Assembly (NCBI GenBank): GCA_900767015.1
Contig: CAAFXQ010000110.1
Coordinates: 1-6,220 of the forward strand
DNA from: Clostridia bacterium
GTDB lineage: Bacteria > Bacillota > Clostridia > Oscillospirales > Acutalibacteraceae
DNA: 6,220 nucleotides
Reading direction: 5' to 3'
Shown here: one piece after another, positions 5,596 through 6,220 of the stretch
Numbering within the stretch: the first letter of the stretch is position 1
Layout: each line of letters opens with the position of its first letter
Program-made: the position numbers and the translations under genes
Notes under the pieces: model-generated
What the model was told of the DNA's origin: nothing
Databases searched by the model: none
Seen by the model: the letters and a program-made list of their open reading frames with translations, nothing else

Positions 5596-6220
5596 TTACT
5601 GTTTTTCGCTAAGCCACGAAAGCATTACCCAGCCCGTCACGCCGTGCGTGGTATCCGTGACGTAAACCCAGCCGTTTTTACTGCTGCTGTATCCGGTCAC
5701 CTTGACGGGGAAGCCGTAGGAAACCGAGCGTACGCTTGCGGCGTCCATTTCGGGAGCTTTACGCAGTCTTACGCCGATATCAACATTAACATACATCGTT
5801 TTCGGGTTTGCGTATTGCTTGTCGGGCATGACAAGTCCCGGTACAACGACTGTTTCTTCAGCCTGCGGTCTTGTTTTCGAAATATAGCTGTTGCTGACCC
5901 AGCCGTAAACGCCGAAGCGGTCGCTTCTGACGTAGGTAAATCCGTTCTGGCTCTTTCCGTATACCGTGAGCGATTCACCGAGAGAAACATATACAACACG
6001 GCTTGCCGACTGACTGGGCTTGCTTCTCATCGTAAGGCTGTCAGTGCTGACGTAAACCTTATAGCGTTCGGAAGCCGCCAGGTAGGTTTTCGGCTTTTCG
6101 ACCTTATCCGTTCCGAAGCCGTACGGGTCGGTCGTCGTGGACGGCTTTGTTGTCGTCGGACGGGTTGTTGTAGTCGGCTTTTTGGTTGTAGTCGGCTTAG
6201 CCGTCGTAGTCGGCTTTTTC
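5596..6220 (-). CDS. Protein with Thr/Pro/Lys linker and two bacterial SH3 domains; 5' end outside window
   Basis: The frame is open from the window edge (first full codon begins at 6219) to TAA at 5596-5598, giving 207 visible residues. Residues 1-30 are a low-complexity linker of repeated KPTTT-type units. Two SH3b domains follow. The first (about 54-114) has the classic LTMRSKPS opening and closes with GVYGWVSNSYIS. The second (about 142-205) has VRLRKAP, NGWVYV and GVTGWVMLSWLS. A spacer of about 27 residues joins them. Bacterial SH3 domains of this type commonly bind cell-wall peptides in secreted or surface proteins, and Thr/Pro-rich linkers are typical of extracellular modular proteins in Firmicutes. 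Wall association is therefore likely, but the catalytic or anchoring part, if any, lies upstream and is not seen. An in-frame ATG at 6028-6030 falls inside the first SH3 domain and is not a start. Confidence 0.88.
   Translation of the reverse strand, partial: KKPTTTAKPTTTKKPTTTTRPTTTKPSTTTDPYGFGTDKVEKPKTYLAASERYKVYVSTDSLTMRSKPSQSASRVVYVSLGESLTVYGKSQNGFTYVRSDRFGVYGWVSNSYISKTRPQAEETVVVPGLVMPDKQYANPKTMYVNVDIGVRLRKAPEMDAASVRSVSYGFPVKVTGYSSSKNGWVYVTDTTHGVTGWVMLSWLSEKQ
6131..6220 (-). repeat. Tandem repeats coding for a Thr/Pro/Lys linker
   Basis: On the + strand TAGTCGGCTT recurs exactly at 6171-6180, 6189-6198 and 6207-6216, an 18-base period coding for six-residue units (KKPTTT, AKPTTT). Toward 6131 the units are more diverged and shorter (RPTTT, KPSTTT). 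The array runs off the window edge, so the copy number is unknown. Such arrays often vary in length between strains. Confidence 0.85.

Noticed and set aside
6028..6030. ATG as the start of a shorter 144-residue SH3 protein
   Set aside because: It falls within the first SH3 domain (the LTMRSKPS motif) and the open frame continues to the window edge with a coherent linker.
6131..6220. Possible CRISPR-like repeats
   Set aside because: The period is 18 bases with no unique spacers, and the repeats are in frame and code for a Thr/Pro/Lys linker.

Overview
The window looks like chromosomal DNA from a Firmicute, probably a gut or rumen Clostridia relative (Oscillospiraceae/Ruminococcaceae-like). 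The reasons are strong AGGAGG-type ribosome binding sites, intrinsic terminators after almost every gene, coding DNA of moderate GC set between AT-rich spacers, and the gene types present. This is an inference from style and content; there is no rRNA or marker gene to place it more firmly.

Layout, left to right. (1) Positions 1-293 hold the 3' end of a + strand gene for an archaeal-type cofactor-independent phosphoglycerate mutase-like protein of the alkaline phosphatase superfamily. It converges on a - strand gene of unknown function (344-901), and one strong hairpin sits between them. (2) Positions 1140-2639 (-) encode an SDR-type NAD(P)-dependent epimerase/dehydratase with an unusual C-terminal Cys-rich zinc-ribbon-like domain; a 16-bp-stem terminator follows it. 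(3) Positions 2640-2970 form an AT-rich divergent control region with direct repeats and a 13-bp inverted repeat enclosing 82 bases. It separates the epimerase gene from a + strand multi-pass membrane protein gene (2971-3570). (4) The membrane protein gene converges on a - strand glycoside hydrolase family 2 gene (3666-5432), with a bidirectional terminator between them. (5) Behind the hydrolase are its promoter, then the terminator of the next - strand gene. That gene (5596-6220, 5' end beyond the window) encodes the C-terminal part of a protein with a Thr/Pro/Lys repeat linker and two bacterial SH3 domains.

Each gene appears to have its own terminator, and several have a recognisable promoter or leader, so this looks like a row of single-gene transcription units rather than an operon. 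The contents are cytosolic central or amino-acid metabolism (mutase-like enzyme), sugar or nucleotide-sugar chemistry (epimerase), intracellular glycoside hydrolysis (GH2), a membrane protein and a probable cell-surface protein. Nothing shows that they act together. I see no CRISPR array, phage gene, transposase, tRNA or rRNA, and no convincing new defence or mobile system. The most interesting items are the epimerase/zinc-ribbon fusion and the structured or terminal-repeat-like DNA at 2796-2903.
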